Under the pieces are notes generated by a model. The model had not been told where the DNA came from. It worked only from the letters and a program-made list of their open reading frames with translations, and did not search any database. The position numbers and the translations under genes are program-made. Of a stretch of DNA of 64,000 bases, positions 1 to 8,023 are shown piece after piece; positions within the stretch are counted from its first letter, which is position 1, and each line of letters starts with the position of its first letter. The stretch lies in contig DEFD01000040.1 of the NCBI GenBank assembly GCA_002350615.1, forward strand, positions 30,717-94,716. Reading direction: 5' to 3'. Source of the DNA: Bacteroidales bacterium UBA2861. Lineage in GTDB: Bacteria; Bacteroidota; Bacteroidia; Bacteroidales; UBA932.

Positions 1-255
1 GCCGGAATTATCCCTTCCATGCAGGAAGTGGTTCTCGGGCATGGCGACGGTATGACGGTCTTCGACGTAATGGAGGATTCCACCATTCATTGGGGAACCA
101 TGGTCGGCCCGGACGGCAGGCGGCCCAGGCTCGTATTGAAACGGAAAGGCCATCGCGACCGTACTCTCAAAACCGTACGTGATGGCGATGACCTTATCGT
201 AAGCGTTCCCGGCCTTGACGCCTGGAAATTCGCATGGATTGCGCTCAGCCGCTAG
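1..255 (+). CDS. C-terminal fragment of an unidentified protein
   Basis: The reading frame is open from the first base of the window and stops at TAG 253-255, so this is the last 84 codons of a gene that starts upstream. The tail is rich in charged residues and ends with a hydrophobic stretch (DAWKFAWIALSR). I do not recognise the family; it could be the C-terminal beta-domain of a secreted enzyme, but nothing visible proves that. It converges with the oxidoreductase gene on the other strand, and the two stop codons overlap by 4 bases. Confidence 0.5.
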   Translation, partial: AGIIPSMQEVVLGHGDGMTVFDVMEDSTIHWGTMVGPDGRRPRLVLKRKGHRDRTLKTVRDGDDLIVSVPGLDAWKFAWIALSR

Positions 256-1643
256 ACTTTCTCCTTGCGGCCGGACCGGCGGCTGCGTTCGCAGGCGAAG
301 CCCATCAGATGACTTTCCATCGACACATTGATGTCGCTGGAAAGCTTGCCCGGGTCATGGGCAGCCACTGCTTCCACGAAGTCGCGGACGAGTCCCAGAT
401 CCCCTCCGCCATGACCGGCGTCGGCGTATTCGGGAATTTCGGAGACCTTCTTGTTCCAAATTTCAGGCGTGCTTGACAGGAAATTCCATACGCGGAACTC
501 CTTCATGTCTCCCTCTATATATCCGAGCGTACCCATAATCCTGGTGCGGCGTCCTCCTTCCGGAGTGAAGGCGTCCATGGTGAACGACGCGGTGACTCCG
601 TCTTCGAACAGCAGGTTGGCCACATAGTGGTCCGGCTGGTTGTTGTCGCAGTGGAACACGCAGCGGGCATACTTGTCGTAATTCGGATCCTTCAGGCGGC
701 TCATGATTAATTCGGGATCGCGCTTCCCGTCGAGGTCGAATACTCCCAGATGCCTTTTCTGCTTGGTGTAGATGGTAACCGCATTGTAGGGGCAGGTAGC
801 TGCGTGCGGACAGGGCTGCGTACAATAGGCAGGGGCATCCTTGGGAGCGTTCTCCTCCTTGAAATAGTAGAGCCCTCCGTCGGCGCTGGCCGTCTTGCAG
901 GGCTTGTCGATGAGCCAGCGCAGGATGTCCAGGTCGTGGCAGGATTTCGCCAGGATGATAGGGGTGCTGGTGTCCGAGTTCCTCCAGATGCCGCGCACAT
1001 AAGAATGGGCCATATGCTCATAGCGGATGGGCTCCATATGCTGGATGCTCACGATGTCGCCTATCACGCCGCTGCGAAGGACCTCGTGCAGGGCGATGAA
1101 ATACGGTGCATAACGCAGCACGTGGCACACGGCGACTATCCTTCCCGTCTTGTTGGCCTTGTCCCGGATGGCCTTGCATTCCTTCGCAGTGGGTGCAACA
1201 GGCTTTTCCAGAAGGATGTCGTAGCCGAGTCCGAGAGCAGCCATGCAGGGTTCGTAATGAAGATGATCCGCGGTGGCGATGACCACGGCGTCGGCCAGTT
1301 TCTTTCCGGTGGCGAACAGGTCCTTGAAATCCGCGAAACGCATTTCGTCAGGTACGCCGTGCTTGTCGCCCAGACGGTTCCTGCGGTGATCCTGCGGGTC
1401 CGCGACGCCGACGACCTTCATGGCTGCGGGGAACTTTTCCGCATAGCGGGCATAAACGCTCCCGCGGTTTCCGCAGCCTACTATGATTACACTTATCTGC
1501 CTGTCGGTCTTAGCTCCCAGAGGGCGTATGGGCAGGTCAAGGCTCTTGAGTGGTTCGGCGTTCGCCGCAGACAGGAGCGGCGAAGATATTGCCGCTCCCG
1601 CTGCCGCGATTCCGATATTCCTTAGAAAATCTCGTCTTTGCAT
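252..1643 (-). CDS. Gfo/Idh/MocA-family oxidoreductase, Tat-exported
   Basis: This is a predicted NAD(P)-dependent sugar oxidoreductase or GH109-like glycosidase acting outside the cytoplasm. The N-terminus has a twin-arginine signal (RRDFLRNIG followed by an Ala-rich stretch). A Rossmann nucleotide-binding motif follows near residue 55 (VGCGNRG), and the family motif EKPVA lies near residue 146. The length of 463 residues fits exported members of the family. A Cys-rich segment (CTQPCPHAATCPY) near residue 275 and another pair (ARCVFHC) could bind a metal, which is inference. It stands alone, between the convergent fragment and the end of the beta-helix lipoprotein gene. GH109 activity cannot be separated from plain dehydrogenase activity by sequence alone. 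Confidence 0.85.
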   Translation of the reverse strand: MQRRDFLRNIGIAAAGAAISSPLLSAANAEPLKSLDLPIRPLGAKTDRQISVIIVGCGNRGSVYARYAEKFPAAMKVVGVADPQDHRRNRLGDKHGVPDEMRFADFKDLFATGKKLADAVVIATADHLHYEPCMAALGLGYDILLEKPVAPTAKECKAIRDKANKTGRIVAVCHVLRYAPYFIALHEVLRSGVIGDIVSIQHMEPIRYEHMAHSYVRGIWRNSDTSTPIILAKSCHDLDILRWLIDKPCKTASADGGLYYFKEENAPKDAPAYCTQPCPHAATCPYNAVTIYTKQKRHLGVFDLDGKRDPELIMSRLKDPNYDKYARCVFHCDNNQPDHYVANLLFEDGVTASFTMDAFTPEGGRRTRIMGTLGYIEGDMKEFRVWNFLSSTPEIWNKKVSEIPEYADAGHGGGDLGLVRDFVEAVAAHDPGKLSSDINVSMESHLMGFACERSRRSGRKEKV

Positions 1644-1684
1644 AAGTTTAAAAAATCGTTCTCAACAAATCTAATGAATAATTA

Positions 1685-4600
1685 TCAGTTTTGGAAGGCT
1701 CCGGGCCAGATTGCGTCCGTGTCGGCGCTTCCGCGTGCATTGCCGCGCTGGTCCTTGTCAAGACCGTCCACGCTCTGGAGCCAGGTGTAGAAGTCGGCAT
1801 TTGCCGCCTGGATCTTGGCCTTCACGTCGCCGCGGGTGTTCATTGTTGTGGGATTGCCGGTAGCGAGCGTTCCGTTCCAGTTCCAACCGCTCTTGTATTC
1901 CTGACCTGCAGTGCTATTTGCGGCCCAGACAAGGCCTCCGAAATAGCCGGCAGTGCCGAGCCAGTCGGTGCCGTTATAAGTATCGGTGCCCGGAGTATTG
2001 GTCGCCGTGTTAAGTGGACTGAGTTTGTTGGAGTAGAGGTACATAGTTCTGGAGTTTGTATCACCATCGAGCAGTGAATAATACCCGGACACAGTATTTG
2101 CAATGATATTGTTTATGAAATAATATGTACTGCCCGCGGCTTCCATCCTTACGAGTGAACCTCCGGTTTGGTTGCCGCTCTTGTTGGCAGTGATTCCTAT
2201 AATGCTGTTGTTGGATATTACTGAAGGGGTGGTTGCAATACTCATCCAGGAAAGACCTGCCGCAGCCTGTGTACCGCAGCCCTTGTTGTTACGGAAAGAG
2301 CAGTTATTTATACCGAATTCTTTGATTTTGTACACGAATATGCAGCATCCATTGTTCCCGTAAGTACTGTTTCCTTCGAATGAACAGTCATTGACATAAA
2401 GAGTAGGATTGCCTGTCTTATTATCGTAACAGCGGATGGCTGCGGCCTGTCCTGCAACGTTGTCAATAAAGGCGCACTTGTCGATCCTTACGTCAATATA
2501 GTTGAATGAGGTATAACTCGTGTGAGAAATAGCAATGGCTCCGCCTCGTGGATCGAAACTCTTCTCATATGCCGTATAGTTTCCGATGAATTTTGAATTG
2601 GAAACAACAGCGGTACCTCTTATCTCCGAGCCCGTCTGTCCATATTCCAGGTTCAATCCTCCGCCGCAGCCGTTGTTGCTTGTCGCCGTAGTGTAATTGC
2701 CGTCGAATACGCACCCGTCGATAGTGCAGGTTCCGGAGGTCTTGGAATCTACGGCTCCGCCTTTTGTCGTACTATAATTGCCTTTGAAGGTAGAATTCTC
2801 TATAGTAAGATTGCTCTTGCAGGTCTTGTAAATCCCGGAGCCGCTGGATGTCTCGCCGTTACCGTCATTGCTCACTCCGATAGCTCCGCCTCCGCTCACG
2901 CTCACATTCGCTTCGAAAGTGGAGTTGCCATACACGTGAAGAGTGTTCTGGCAGTCGCCTTCGCCGCCGATATAGATTGCACCGCCATATCCGCTGCCAA
3001 TGGAGTTTCCGGTGAAAGTACAGTGGTTGATGTCAAGATTCGTATTCTGATAGTTGGCAATGGCACCGCCGTGTTTCATGGCACTGTTGCCGGTGAATGT
3101 CGTATTGCTGATCGTTATGGTCTTTCCGGCCGCCTGTGCCATCCTGATTGCACCGCCTCCGCCGCCGACGCTGATGCTGTTGTTCTTGAACGTGCAGCCG
3201 TCGATGCTGAAGGTGCCGGCCGCGGTGCTTTCATTGTTCTTGCTGCCTCCGGCAAGATAGATGATACCTCCGTTGGCACTTACATTGTCTTCGAAGTTGC
3301 ATCCGTTCCTGAATGTGACGTCAAATGTCACCACAGGATGATTGGCGACTGTCCCCATAACGACAGCACTGCCATATTTGGTATTGTTTCCTTTGAACTG
3401 GCAATTGTCGAATTCCACGTTTCCTCCGGTAACGTAAACGGAACCGCTTCCGACTTCTGAAGTATTGGAAAGGAACTGGCAGTTGTCTTTGAACGTAGCT
3501 TTTATCGATGCAACGTTTGCTACCATTACTGCCGCTCCGCCGCCGTTGGAACTGCTGATAGTATTGTTCTCGAATTTGCAGCCGCTGAATGTGGCCGTGC
3601 CGTTGCCGATCTTCACTGCTCCGGCGTCGGCGGTGGATGAGTAGGTGATTCCTTCATTCCCGCTGAATGTACAGCCTGTGAAAGTGCAGGTGGTTGAAGC
3701 GTTATCGATATTCACTGCCGAACCCGCTCCGGCCTTATTGTTCGTAAATACGCAGTTGTTGATGTAGTTGGTACCGGCATTGTTGAGAATAAGGCTGGCG
3801 CTGATACGCTTGTTCGAATTACCTGTGAAAGTGCAGCCGTTGAGCGTAACTTCCTGGTCTCCGGAAGAGGGCTTGGAAAAAACAAGTATACCCCTTCCTG
3901 ACTGATTCAAATTGCGGCCGGTAAAGGTGACGTCCGAGATACTGATCTTGCCCGCGATGCCGAAGACGATAAGGGAAGAAGTCACTGTGTCGGCAGCGCA
4001 GGTGATAACTGAATTTCCTCCCGGGGAGAATATGTTGATGTCCCTTCCGCCTTTTTCTCCGACGGTGGCGTATTGGCTGCCGAAATTATATGTGCCGTCC
4101 GCCAGGGAAATATTGAACGGAGCATCCGGGGTCTTGAGCTCGGGAACTTCGGGATTGCTGGCTTTGAGCCAGGCGATGAGTTCCGCCGTACCCCAGGCAT
4201 TCTCGGAAGAACTTCCGTCCTTGGTGCCTGATCCTTCAGGGCTTGCGAAATAGCTGATGATGGTTGCGTCGTCCAGGGCACCTGTGCTCAGCACTTCGCC
4301 GCGGGCGAGGGTATGCTCTTTCTTCAGATCTACCTGGGAAATCTCAGTTCCTTCGGCATCGCTGAATTTCACGTTCACTCCGGAAGTGAAATCGAGTCCG
4401 GGAAGCACTGCAATGGCGCAGGGACCTACCGAGAGGCCGGAAGCCATCACGCTGGAAGCGGTCTCGCTGAAAGTGCCGAGCACCGCCTCGCCGGCTTCGC
4501 TGAAACTAACGGGAACTTTGCCGCAGAGGGCCTGTCCTTCGGCGGAAACGGTCACGCGGCCGACTCCCGCACCGGTAATGTCGGTGAGGATGTAGGAGCA

Positions 4601-5065
4601 CACGTTCTTGAAGGCGAAACTTGCCTGCTCCACGGTGCTGCGTGCCACGGCGATGTTGGCCGAAGCGAACTGCCCGTTCTGTACTGCAGGTACGTTCACG
4701 CTGAGGCTGCCGTCGGAGAAACTCTCGAATGCTCCTGCGGGGTACACTGCGTAGAGCGTGGTAACACCTTCGGGCACGCTCACCGTGAAAGTGGTGCTTG
4801 CTCCGTCGCTCTCCGCCTGGGCGATTGCGAAGTCCGAACTGCCGCCGCCCCAGACAATCTTGATTTCATCGCCTTCAACCCAGCGGATCTGGCGTTTGCC
4901 TTCAACAGGCTCGCCGAGGCTTGTCTTGGTGCCTTCGCTTGCGGCACTGATGGTGACAGTCACGAAACCATCTTTTTCAGGCCCCTTCCCTTCCTTGTTT
5001 TCCTTGGCACAGGAAAATGCGAGAAGGAACGCTGCAGTTGCCAATAAGAATAATCTTGTTTTCAT
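1685..5065 (-). CDS. Fimbrillin-domain lipoprotein with Pmp-like right-handed beta-helix
   Basis: This is a large predicted surface lipoprotein of 1126 residues. A signal peptide ends in a lipobox (LLAFSC). Residues ~30-260 look like a fimbrillin/Mfa-like domain (TKTSLGE, then WVEGDEI). Residues ~320-980 form a right-handed parallel beta-helix with about a dozen alternating GGA[IV] and FxxN (for example FTGN, FKGN, FEGN) motifs, as in chlamydial polymorphic membrane proteins. The C-terminus DQRGNARG is typical of such beta-helix adhesin-like proteins. It is the last gene of the SusCD/EEP operon and follows a 45-codon ORF by 30 bases. Glycan binding or adhesion is likely; no catalytic residues of a lyase are evident. 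Confidence 0.85.
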   Translation of the reverse strand: MKTRLFLLATAAFLLAFSCAKENKEGKGPEKDGFVTVTISAASEGTKTSLGEPVEGKRQIRWVEGDEIKIVWGGGSSDFAIAQAESDGASTTFTVSVPEGVTTLYAVYPAGAFESFSDGSLSVNVPAVQNGQFASANIAVARSTVEQASFAFKNVCSYILTDITGAGVGRVTVSAEGQALCGKVPVSFSEAGEAVLGTFSETASSVMASGLSVGPCAIAVLPGLDFTSGVNVKFSDAEGTEISQVDLKKEHTLARGEVLSTGALDDATIISYFASPEGSGTKDGSSSENAWGTAELIAWLKASNPEVPELKTPDAPFNISLADGTYNFGSQYATVGEKGGRDINIFSPGGNSVITCAADTVTSSLIVFGIAGKISISDVTFTGRNLNQSGRGILVFSKPSSGDQEVTLNGCTFTGNSNKRISASLILNNAGTNYINNCVFTNNKAGAGSAVNIDNASTTCTFTGCTFSGNEGITYSSTADAGAVKIGNGTATFSGCKFENNTISSSNGGGAAVMVANVASIKATFKDNCQFLSNTSEVGSGSVYVTGGNVEFDNCQFKGNNTKYGSAVVMGTVANHPVVTFDVTFRNGCNFEDNVSANGGIIYLAGGSKNNESTAAGTFSIDGCTFKNNSISVGGGGGAIRMAQAAGKTITISNTTFTGNSAMKHGGAIANYQNTNLDINHCTFTGNSIGSGYGGAIYIGGEGDCQNTLHVYGNSTFEANVSVSGGGAIGVSNDGNGETSSGSGIYKTCKSNLTIENSTFKGNYSTTKGGAVDSKTSGTCTIDGCVFDGNYTTATSNNGCGGGLNLEYGQTGSEIRGTAVVSNSKFIGNYTAYEKSFDPRGGAIAISHTSYTSFNYIDVRIDKCAFIDNVAGQAAAIRCYDNKTGNPTLYVNDCSFEGNSTYGNNGCCIFVYKIKEFGINNCSFRNNKGCGTQAAAGLSWMSIATTPSVISNNSIIGITANKSGNQTGGSLVRMEAAGSTYYFINNIIANTVSGYYSLLDGDTNSRTMYLYSNKLSPLNTATNTPGTDTYNGTDWLGTAGYFGGLVWAANSTAGQEYKSGWNWNGTLATGNPTTMNTRGDVKAKIQAANADFYTWLQSVDGLDKDQRGNARGSADTDAIWPGAFQN

Positions 5066-5095
5066 ATCGTAGTCGTTTTTATTAGTTTGACAATG

Positions 5096-5233
5096 TTATT
5101 CCAGCCAGGAAGAATCAATATCGGTATTGATTATTTCTTCCATGGTGGCGTTGCTGGCCTCCAGAAGCAAGGAATCTTGCGTGAGGAATTCCAGATCCTC
5201 ACAGAAGGGCGGGTGGTAATTCAATCGTTTCAT
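5096..5233 (-). CDS. Small acidic ORF (45 aa) preceding fimbrillin-type lipoprotein
   Basis: ATG 5233 to TAA 5096 encodes 45 residues starting MKRLNYHPPF and ending NTDIDSSWLE. It begins 16 bases after the upstream discoidin lipoprotein stop and ends 30 bases before the beta-helix lipoprotein start, so it fills the intergenic gap in the operon. There is no signal peptide or membrane segment. The layout (Tyr-x-Pro near the start, a Leu-rich middle, an acidic tail with Trp) is shared with the small ORFs at 42852-42977 and 57130-57297. Short ORFs of this look are common next to surface lipoprotein genes in Bacteroidales; to my knowledge their function is unknown. Confidence 0.6.
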   Translation of the reverse strand: MKRLNYHPPFCEDLEFLTQDSLLLEASNATMEEIINTDIDSSWLE

Positions 5234-5249
5234 AAATATTTGTGGTTAA

Positions 5250-6083
5250 TTAGAATCCATATATGTCGATTTCGGCAAGTGCGGCTCCGCTCACCCCGGA
5301 TGGAGAAACGGAGGAATCGTCCAGGTATGCCTTCAGATAATGAATCCGGAGATAGCGGGCGTTCACTGCTGATTTGAGGGCCACGGAATTATGCTCCCGG
5401 TTCAGCAGCCGGTCAGAATAGAAACTGTGCCTGTCCGCCCAGTTGCCCGAACCGGTGCCTCCGAGGTCGGCCATGCCGTTGCCCCGGATTTCAGTGGCGA
5501 AATCGACGATCGCCTCCGCGCATTGCCTGTAGGGCTTGCCGTCGGAACCTGTCTGCGCCCATATATCCAGATTGGTTATGCTGTACTGCCTGCCGAGGTC
5601 AATCACGACATAGAAAGGAGCCTTGTCGCTTCCGTCGCTGTTCCAAACCGTGTCGTAGGAGCCGTCTACAAGATTCAAGGCTTCGCTGCCGTTTTTCTGC
5701 GATGAGCAGTAAACTATGCTCCAGCTGTTCTTTGCTATGCTTGAGGCCACCCTCACGGGAATGTAGGCCGCGTATTCTTCCTTGTCTTTTCCACGGGCAT
5801 AGACGCCTGCCTGCCCGCTTACGAGATAGTCTCCGCCGACTTCCGGAGCTGTGATTTCAATGGTTCCCTTGCCCGCGGAGGCAGTCCAACCCTTGGGAGG
5901 CTTAACAGTCAGGACCTCAAGATTGGCCGCTTTGTAATTCAGGCTTACCGTCTGACCCGAGGTGAAGAGGATGGCGGATTCGGGTGTCGCGAGGTCGAAG
6001 GACGAAACGCCCGCAGGGTCTTTTTTGCAGGAAACAAGGGTCAGCGCAAGCATGGCCGATATTATAAGTCCGGATCTTTTCAT
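5250..6083 (-). CDS. Discoidin (F5/8 type C)-like lipoprotein
   Basis: A 277-residue predicted surface lipoprotein with a lipobox (LTLVSC). Residues ~20-115 are a beta-rich region of no clear family. Residues ~125-277 look like an F5/8 type C/CBM32-like domain: VDGSYDTVWNSDG, then FYVVIDLGRQYSI, and an ending ARYLRIHYLKAYL. Such domains bind sugars or lipids. It is a paralogue of the adjacent 359-residue protein; both carry RQCA and a GMxDLGG motif. The start overlaps the previous gene's stop by 4 bases (ATGA), indicating translational coupling. Confidence 0.8.
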   Translation of the reverse strand: MKRSGLIISAMLALTLVSCKKDPAGVSSFDLATPESAILFTSGQTVSLNYKAANLEVLTVKPPKGWTASAGKGTIEITAPEVGGDYLVSGQAGVYARGKDKEEYAAYIPVRVASSIAKNSWSIVYCSSQKNGSEALNLVDGSYDTVWNSDGSDKAPFYVVIDLGRQYSITNLDIWAQTGSDGKPYRQCAEAIVDFATEIRGNGMADLGGTGSGNWADRHSFYSDRLLNREHNSVALKSAVNARYLRIHYLKAYLDDSSVSPSGVSGAALAEIDIYGF

Positions 6084-7159
6084 TTCAATTCTATTTTTTG
6101 GTCATAGCCCCAGAAATCCAGTTCAGCGAGCGCTCCGCCGAAGTAGGTGGTCCTGGGAGCTACATCGGCTGCGGTGTAGTAGCAGTTCACGTAGGTGAAG
6201 CGTATGTATCTTGCATAGCGCAGTTCGGAGAGATAGACCGAGTTGCTGATTTCGTTTTTCAACACGTCCGGTCCGAAGGTCTCGCGCCCGAACCAGTCGG
6301 CGCTGCCGTTTCCGCCAAGGTCGCCCATGCCGTCGCCGCTGAGCGTGTTGGCAAATTCAAACACGGCAGTCGCGCACTGACGGCTGGGAACGGTATTGGT
6401 CGCATCTTCCATGTGTTTGTCTCCACGCTGAGCCCAGAGGTCGATCTGCCGGATGGTGTACTGTTTCCCGAGGTCGATCACGAAGTGGAAGGGTATGGTG
6501 CTGCCGCTCTTGTAGGCCCAGATGGAAGCGTGCGAGCCGTCGATGAGGTCCTTTGCGTATCCGGTGATGGTGGACGAAGGGTTGTCTTCCCGCACGAAGT
6601 TGTGCGAAGAATAGCTCATAGGGTCTTCGGTTTCATAGAACACCATCGACCAGCCTCTCTTGTCGAGCATAGAAGCATTGGGAATGTCGAACCGCCCCAC
6701 GGGGAGGAACAGGGTCTCGCATTCTACATCCTTCTTTCCTTTTACCTTGCTGATTACCAGTGGAATGAGGCAGACGCCTTCTTCCGGCAGGTACTCGCTG
6801 TTGATGGTGAGGCTGCCCCTTGAAGACTCTTCATTGAAGCGTGGAAGGATTACCTGGCCGCGCGAGAAGGTGCACAGATCCTGTGAAGGGACGATGAAAT
6901 CGCTGCCGTGTGCCTGGTTGTATCCTTCCACCAGCGAAGGATCCACTGAAAGGTCCAGAACGAGGTCGGCGTCGGCCTTGGACAGGGCCCTCACATTGAA
7001 ATTCAGTACACGCGGAGCGGGGTAAAGCAGATGCAGGGTGTCCGCTTCGGCATCGAGCGAAATGCCTAGCCTGGCGGTTCCCAGCTTATACTCTTCCGGG
7101 CTTTTGCTGCAGGCGGCAAGCGCTGCCGCGATGCATATTATGAACGATATCTTTCTCAT
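6080..7159 (-). CDS. DUF1735-like plus discoidin-like lipoprotein
   Basis: A 359-residue predicted surface lipoprotein with lipobox LAACS. Residues ~25-155 resemble the DUF1735/BT_3987-like N-terminal domain common in SusCD loci (DLSVDPSLVEGYNQ, then TFSRGQVILP). Residues ~170-350 are a discoidin/F5-8C-like domain (FHFVIDLGKQYTI, YARYIRFTYVNCYY, FGGALAELDFWGY). The role is probably substrate binding at the cell surface next to SusCD. It overlaps its upstream neighbour by 4 bases and its downstream paralogue by 4 bases, so all three are one transcription unit. Confidence 0.8.
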   Translation of the reverse strand: MRKISFIICIAAALAACSKSPEEYKLGTARLGISLDAEADTLHLLYPAPRVLNFNVRALSKADADLVLDLSVDPSLVEGYNQAHGSDFIVPSQDLCTFSRGQVILPRFNEESSRGSLTINSEYLPEEGVCLIPLVISKVKGKKDVECETLFLPVGRFDIPNASMLDKRGWSMVFYETEDPMSYSSHNFVREDNPSSTITGYAKDLIDGSHASIWAYKSGSTIPFHFVIDLGKQYTIRQIDLWAQRGDKHMEDATNTVPSRQCATAVFEFANTLSGDGMGDLGGNGSADWFGRETFGPDVLKNEISNSVYLSELRYARYIRFTYVNCYYTAADVAPRTTYFGGALAELDFWGYDQKIELK

Positions 7160-8019
7160 AGCAGTTTAATATCTACATAAACCGGGAGGTGGTCGGAGGC
7201 GATTGTAACGTCGCCGTTGTCGAATTGCTTGCAGATACGGGTCTTGACCACCTGTACGTTGGCGCTTCCCGGCCTGCAGAAGACATAGTCGATGCAGCTT
7301 CTGGGATTGATTGCAGGGGCTGTAGGGTTCTGCGGCGTGAGTATTTTCCAGGTCTTGAGCATCTCGTTGATGGTCTCGGAACCCGGCTTGTTGTTGAAAT
7401 CGCCGCAGAGGAATATGGGCTTTGTCTCATTCTGATAGACACCGTTGAAGAAAGCATTGATAGCGTCTATCTGCGGGCTTTGGGCGCCCGTGCTGAGGTC
7501 TATATGGGTGGTTGCCACTATGAAGTCGTCAAATTCCATCACGCCAAGGGCGCGGTCTTCGCCGCCTCCGGCCTTCGGCAGATGGACCACGTGTCCCCGA
7601 ATGTAATTCAGTTCAGGCGAAGCGCAGACGCCGATTCCGTATTTGCCTCCGTTATAAGGCATTGCGAAAGCATAGCGGTAGTTCCAGTTCCCCATGAGGC
7701 TGGCAAACGCCTTTATCTGGTCCACGCGTCCAGTCCTCGCGGTGACGCTGTCAACCTCGTTCAGGCTGATGACGTCGGCCTGAAGTTCCTTCATCATATC
7801 CGCGACCATATTCAGCGAACTGCTGCCTGATTTGTAAAACACGCCCACATTGTACTGCACTATGCGGATGCATCCTTCTTCTTTTTCGTTGGTTTCTTCG
7901 GCTTCCTGGCTGTGAAGCGGCTTGTCGCTGTCCGGCCCTCCGATTATGGTGGACATAGCATCGTGCCGGCAGGCAAGCATCGAAACAAGTACAAGTGAAT
8001 ATGCTAGTATCTTCTTCAT
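7156..8019 (-). CDS. Endonuclease/exonuclease/phosphatase-family lipoprotein
   Basis: This protein has the DNase I/sphingomyelinase/inositol-phosphatase fold and hydrolyses phosphate esters; here it is predicted to be lipid-anchored (MKKILAYSLVLVSMLACRH). The active-site set is complete: VQYNVG, LNEVD, THIDL, CGDFNNKPGS, CIDYVF and ASDHLP. I chose ATG 8019, which gives a proper lipobox and sits 4 bases after the susD stop; the frame stays open further upstream but that part lies inside susD. It is a paralogue of the gene at 13307-14095, and the pair flanks SusCD. Nuclease, phospholipase C and inositol-phosphate phosphatase activities are all possible. Confidence 0.85.
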   Translation of the reverse strand: MKKILAYSLVLVSMLACRHDAMSTIIGGPDSDKPLHSQEAEETNEKEEGCIRIVQYNVGVFYKSGSSSLNMVADMMKELQADVISLNEVDSVTARTGRVDQIKAFASLMGNWNYRYAFAMPYNGGKYGIGVCASPELNYIRGHVVHLPKAGGGEDRALGVMEFDDFIVATTHIDLSTGAQSPQIDAINAFFNGVYQNETKPIFLCGDFNNKPGSETINEMLKTWKILTPQNPTAPAINPRSCIDYVFCRPGSANVQVVKTRICKQFDNGDVTIASDHLPVYVDIKLL

Positions 8020-8023
8020 ACGT

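Noticed and set aside
750..1625. Long open frame on the plus strand opposite the oxidoreductase gene
   Set aside because: It is a shadow of the minus-strand gene; no ribosome-binding site or family resemblance.
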